Origin: Verrucomicrobiota bacterium
Lineage (GTDB): Bacteria; Verrucomicrobiota; Verrucomicrobiia; Opitutales; Opitutaceae
Assembly (NCBI GenBank): GCA_023391285.1
Contig: JAEWBF010000053.1
Span: 1 to 36,604 of the forward strand
DNA: 36,604 bases
Reading direction: 5' to 3'
Position 1 is the first letter of the stretch. Each line of letters opens with the position of its first letter. Below the pieces are notes generated by a model. The model did not search any database and was not told where the DNA came from. It saw nothing but the letters and a program-made list of their open reading frames with translations. Both the position numbers and the translations under genes were made by a program. Below are positions 34,330-36,604 of the stretch, piece after piece.

Positions 34330-34614
34330 GAAACGCGTAATGCCCAACAAAGCTCATTCGTCACGTTGCGCACGAAAAAACTCTCCGTCTTTACACGGTC
34401 CGACGCCAACCCGCGCTCGTGAAGCTCCGCTCGGCACCACCAAAACTTTTCTAATTGCCGTTGAAACCCGTTCTCTTCGCTCGACCATGGTTGCTGTCAC
34501 GCAAGGATCGCTTTTCGTAAACAACCCCGGTTTTCGTCGACTACGCCTCTTCCCCATCGCCACCTCATTCCGCTCTCGCTTCAATCCCGTCCTCGCTTTC
34601 GCTTTTTTCCACCC
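34330..34614. promoter_or_regulatory. Divergent intergenic region, HEAT-like gene / DoxX gene
   Basis: 285 nt between two start codons, so promoters for both directions should lie here. The half nearer DoxX is strongly pyrimidine-rich on the plus strand (for example CGCTTTTTTCCACCC before the ATG). No clear sigma-70 promoter, riboswitch or palindromic operator is visible. Confidence 0.4.
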
Positions 34615-35070
34615 ATGAACGACACCCCGTCCAACCTGCGCTGCCGCTGCGAATACACCTACGCCTTCCTCTTGCTCCGCCTGTTCCTCGGGCTGCGCAC
34701 CTTGCTCGCCGGGATCGAGAAATGGGAATCCCGCGGCACGTATTCGTTCGAAAACTACTACAACAACATGGGCCGCATGGCCGAAGGCATCACCGGCGCC
34801 TCCTTCCTGCCGCTCTGGATGACCAAGTCCTACGCCCACTCCCTCGGCTATATTCTGCTGATTCTGGGCGTCCTCCTCCTCCTCGGCGTCAAAACCCGCC
34901 TCACGCTCTTCGTGAGCGGTCTCGTCTACGTCGGCCTCTCGTTCGGCATGATGGCCGTGCAGGAGGGCGAAGGCATCGCCTGGCTCGCCATCCACGTCAT
35001 CATGTTCGTCGGCGCGCTCCTCCTCGTCCGCCACAACCGCTTCTCGGTCTGGCCCGACAAGTTCGAGTAA
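34615..35070 (+). CDS. DoxX-family integral membrane protein
   Basis: A 151-residue protein with four predicted membrane helices (about 16-34, 80-92, 95-112 and 121-136). The first helix is followed by LLAGIEKWES, a DoxX/DoxD-like feature, and the middle contains SLGYILLILGVLLLLGVK. DoxX-type proteins include subunits of quinone-linked oxidoreductases, but most are uncharacterised. The gene is 96 nt upstream of an exported Gfo/Idh oxidoreductase in the same direction, so it could be its membrane electron acceptor; this is inference. There is no Shine-Dalgarno; the leader is pyrimidine-rich. Confidence 0.75.
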   Translation: MNDTPSNLRCRCEYTYAFLLLRLFLGLRTLLAGIEKWESRGTYSFENYYNNMGRMAEGITGASFLPLWMTKSYAHSLGYILLILGVLLLLGVKTRLTLFVSGLVYVGLSFGMMAVQEGEGIAWLAIHVIMFVGALLLVRHNRFSVWPDKFE

Positions 35071-35090
35071 TCGCCTTTCGTCGTCACGCT

Positions 35091-35127
35091 AAGCCCTGCC
35101 GAAGCGTCTCTGCTCTTTCAGGGCTTT
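35091..35127 (+). other. Inverted repeat between DoxX and Gfo/Idh genes
   Basis: AAGCCCTG (35091-35098) and CAGGGCTT (35119-35126) can pair over 8 bp around a 20-nt loop, followed by only a short T-tract. It could be a weak terminator, an attenuator or an operator; it may also be chance. Confidence 0.35.
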
Positions 35128-35166
35128 CCAGTCTCCGCTCACCGACCGCCCGTCCGCCCTCCTATC

Positions 35167-36564
35167 ATGAACGACTCTCCGTCTCCTCTCTCCTCCCTCA
35201 CGCGGCGCAACTTCCTCTTCACTGGCGCAAAACTCGGCGCCGCTGTCCTCGCCGCCCCTTACATCGCCCGCGCCCAAGCTCCCGGCGCCGGCGGCACGCG
35301 CACGCTCAACGTCGGGCTCATCGGCTGCGGCGAACAGGGCCGCGTCCTCCTCAACGCGTCGCTGAAAATCCCCGACATCCGCTACCGCGCCGTCTGCGAC
35401 ATCTGGCCCTACAACCGCACCTACGGCGAACGGCTCCTCAAGAAGTTCGACCACGACGCCCGCCCGTTCGAAGACTATCGCGAGATGCTCGCCCAGGTCC
35501 CCGACCTCGATGCCGTCATCGTCGCCACGCCCGACTTCGTCCACGCCGAGCACACCAACGCCGCTCTCCGCGCCGGCAAACACGTTTACTGCGAGAAACT
35601 CATGTCCAACACCATCGAGGGCGCGCGCTCGATGGTTCACGCGGCCCGCGAAACCGGGAAACTCCTCCAAGTCGGACACCAGCGCCGCAGCAATCCGCGC
35701 TATCTCCACGCCCGCGACAAGATCGTCCGCGACGCCAAACTCCTCGGCCGCATCACCAACGCTTCCGGCCAGTGGAACCGCGCCGTCACCGAAGACCTCG
35801 GCTACCCCGCCCGCTACGCGCTGCCCGAAGCCAAGCTCAACGAATACGGCTACGCCAACATGCACGAGTTCCGCAATTGGCGCTGGTTCAAACGCTACGC
35901 CGGCGGCCCCATCTCCGACCTCGGCGCGCACCAGATCGACATCTTCAACTGGATGCTCGGCGTAAACCCCAGTTCCGTCATGGCCGGCGGCGGCGTCGAC
36001 TACTACACCACTCACGAGTGGTATGATAACGTCAGCGCCATCTACGAATTCCCCACCCCCGCCGGTATGGTCCGCGCCACTTACGGCGTGCTCACCACCA
36101 CCAGCGCCGGCGGCGGTTACCACGAATACTTCATGGGCGACGAGGGCGCGCTGAAGATTTCGGAAAACCCGAAATACACGAAGCTCTACCGCGAAGCCCG
36201 CGCGCCCGAGTGGGACATCTGGGCCGAACGCGGCCTCGTCGCCTCCCCGACCTCCGGCGAAGGCGCTCCGCCTCCCGTCAAGCCCTGGGAAAAACCCCGC
36301 AAGAAACTCGGCGGCCCTTCCCGCGCCGCGACGGTCGACGTCCGCGAAACCGCCGAGCTCTCCGCCTGGGACATCCCGGTCACGCTCGACAAAGCCATTC
36401 ACCAACCGCACCTCGAGAACTTCTTCGACGCCATCCGCGACGGCGCGCAGCTCAACTGCCCCGCCGACGAAGCCTTCGCCAGCGCGATCACCGTCCTCCG
36501 CGTCAACGAAGCCGTCGCTGCCCAAAAAATGCTCAAATTCACCCCCGAAGACTTCATCGCGTAA
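35167..36564 (+). CDS. Tat-exported Gfo/Idh/MocA family oxidoreductase (3), EKL variant
   Basis: A 465-residue protein with a twin-arginine signal (TRRNFLF, hydrophobic part to about residue 36). The nucleotide-binding motif is VGLIGCGEQGRV, followed by ATPDFVHAEH and a variant of the family motif, CEKLMS (K144, L145), where most members have EKP. The C-terminal domain has SDLGAHQIDIFNWMLG. It is more distant from the other two exported enzymes in the window, which resemble each other. From memory, an EKL-type subgroup of exported Gfo/Idh proteins exists in planctomycetes and verrucomicrobia. It is probably co-transcribed with the DoxX gene. Substrate unknown. Confidence 0.9.
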   Translation: MNDSPSPLSSLTRRNFLFTGAKLGAAVLAAPYIARAQAPGAGGTRTLNVGLIGCGEQGRVLLNASLKIPDIRYRAVCDIWPYNRTYGERLLKKFDHDARPFEDYREMLAQVPDLDAVIVATPDFVHAEHTNAALRAGKHVYCEKLMSNTIEGARSMVHAARETGKLLQVGHQRRSNPRYLHARDKIVRDAKLLGRITNASGQWNRAVTEDLGYPARYALPEAKLNEYGYANMHEFRNWRWFKRYAGGPISDLGAHQIDIFNWMLGVNPSSVMAGGGVDYYTTHEWYDNVSAIYEFPTPAGMVRATYGVLTTTSAGGGYHEYFMGDEGALKISENPKYTKLYREARAPEWDIWAERGLVASPTSGEGAPPPVKPWEKPRKKLGGPSRAATVDVRETAELSAWDIPVTLDKAIHQPHLENFFDAIRDGAQLNCPADEAFASAITVLRVNEAVAAQKMLKFTPEDFIA

Positions 36565-36582
36565 TCGTGGCGCGGCAGCGCC

Positions 36583-36604
36583 GGTAGGGCGCGCTCTCCG
36601 AGCG
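36583..36604. repeat. GTAGG hairpin element, variant stem, cut by the window edge
   Basis: GGTAGGGCGCGCTCTCC GAGCG follows the layout of the 27-base elements, but the stem is GGCGCGCTC with a partner beginning GAGCG. The last four stem bases fall outside the window. It lies 18 nt after the stop of the Gfo/Idh gene. Confidence 0.65.

Overview
The window is GC-rich chromosomal DNA, densely coded on both strands. The gene content is typical of a Gram-negative, outer-membrane-bearing member of the Verrucomicrobiota, most likely near Opitutaceae. The reasons are TonB-dependent receptors, a TamA/TamB pair, ECF sigma/FecR regulation, several Tat-exported Gfo/Idh/MocA oxidoreductases, HEAT-repeat proteins, and start codons that mostly lack a Shine-Dalgarno sequence. 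The taxonomic call rests on gene content and memory, not on a search. I saw no rRNA, tRNA, CRISPR array, transposase or phage gene.

Layout. 0-11.1 kb, minus strand: a membrane zinc peptidase (YugP-like), then a likely transcription unit read right to left: small TonB-dependent receptor, M3 oligopeptidase, tamB, tamA. A ferredoxin with its own terminator lies upstream of the receptor. 11.2-14.5 kb, plus strand: a rhomboid protease and a tail-specific protease (Prc). 14.5-16.5 kb, minus: prfA-prmC (release factor 1 and its methyltransferase). 16.6-17.6 kb, plus: a HAD-family phosphatase. 17.7-21.5 kb, minus: a three-gene unit (lysozyme-fold protein, CHASE2 adenylate/guanylate cyclase, secreted FecR-domain protein) ending at a strong terminator. 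21.7-25.9 kb, plus: a FecI/FecR/FecA-type module (ECF sigma, anti-sigma, STN-containing TonB receptor), ended by a strong terminator. 26.0-28.4 kb, plus: a SNF2-family helicase. 28.5-36.6 kb: three Tat-exported Gfo/Idh/MocA proteins, a HEAT-repeat lipoprotein, a small HEAT-like protein and a DoxX-family membrane protein.

The most unusual signals are repeats. The SNF2 gene carries three different heptanucleotide tandem arrays, all in frame and all at places expected to be linkers. A family of small hairpin elements (GTAGG plus a 9-bp stem) sits at or within about 20 nt of stop codons in five places. Three copies are identical, while two have different but still perfectly pairing stems, and one supplies the stop codon of the SNF2 gene. 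Also worth attention are the lysozyme-fold/CHASE2-cyclase/FecR unit and the mirror-image pairs of exported oxidoreductase plus HEAT-repeat protein.
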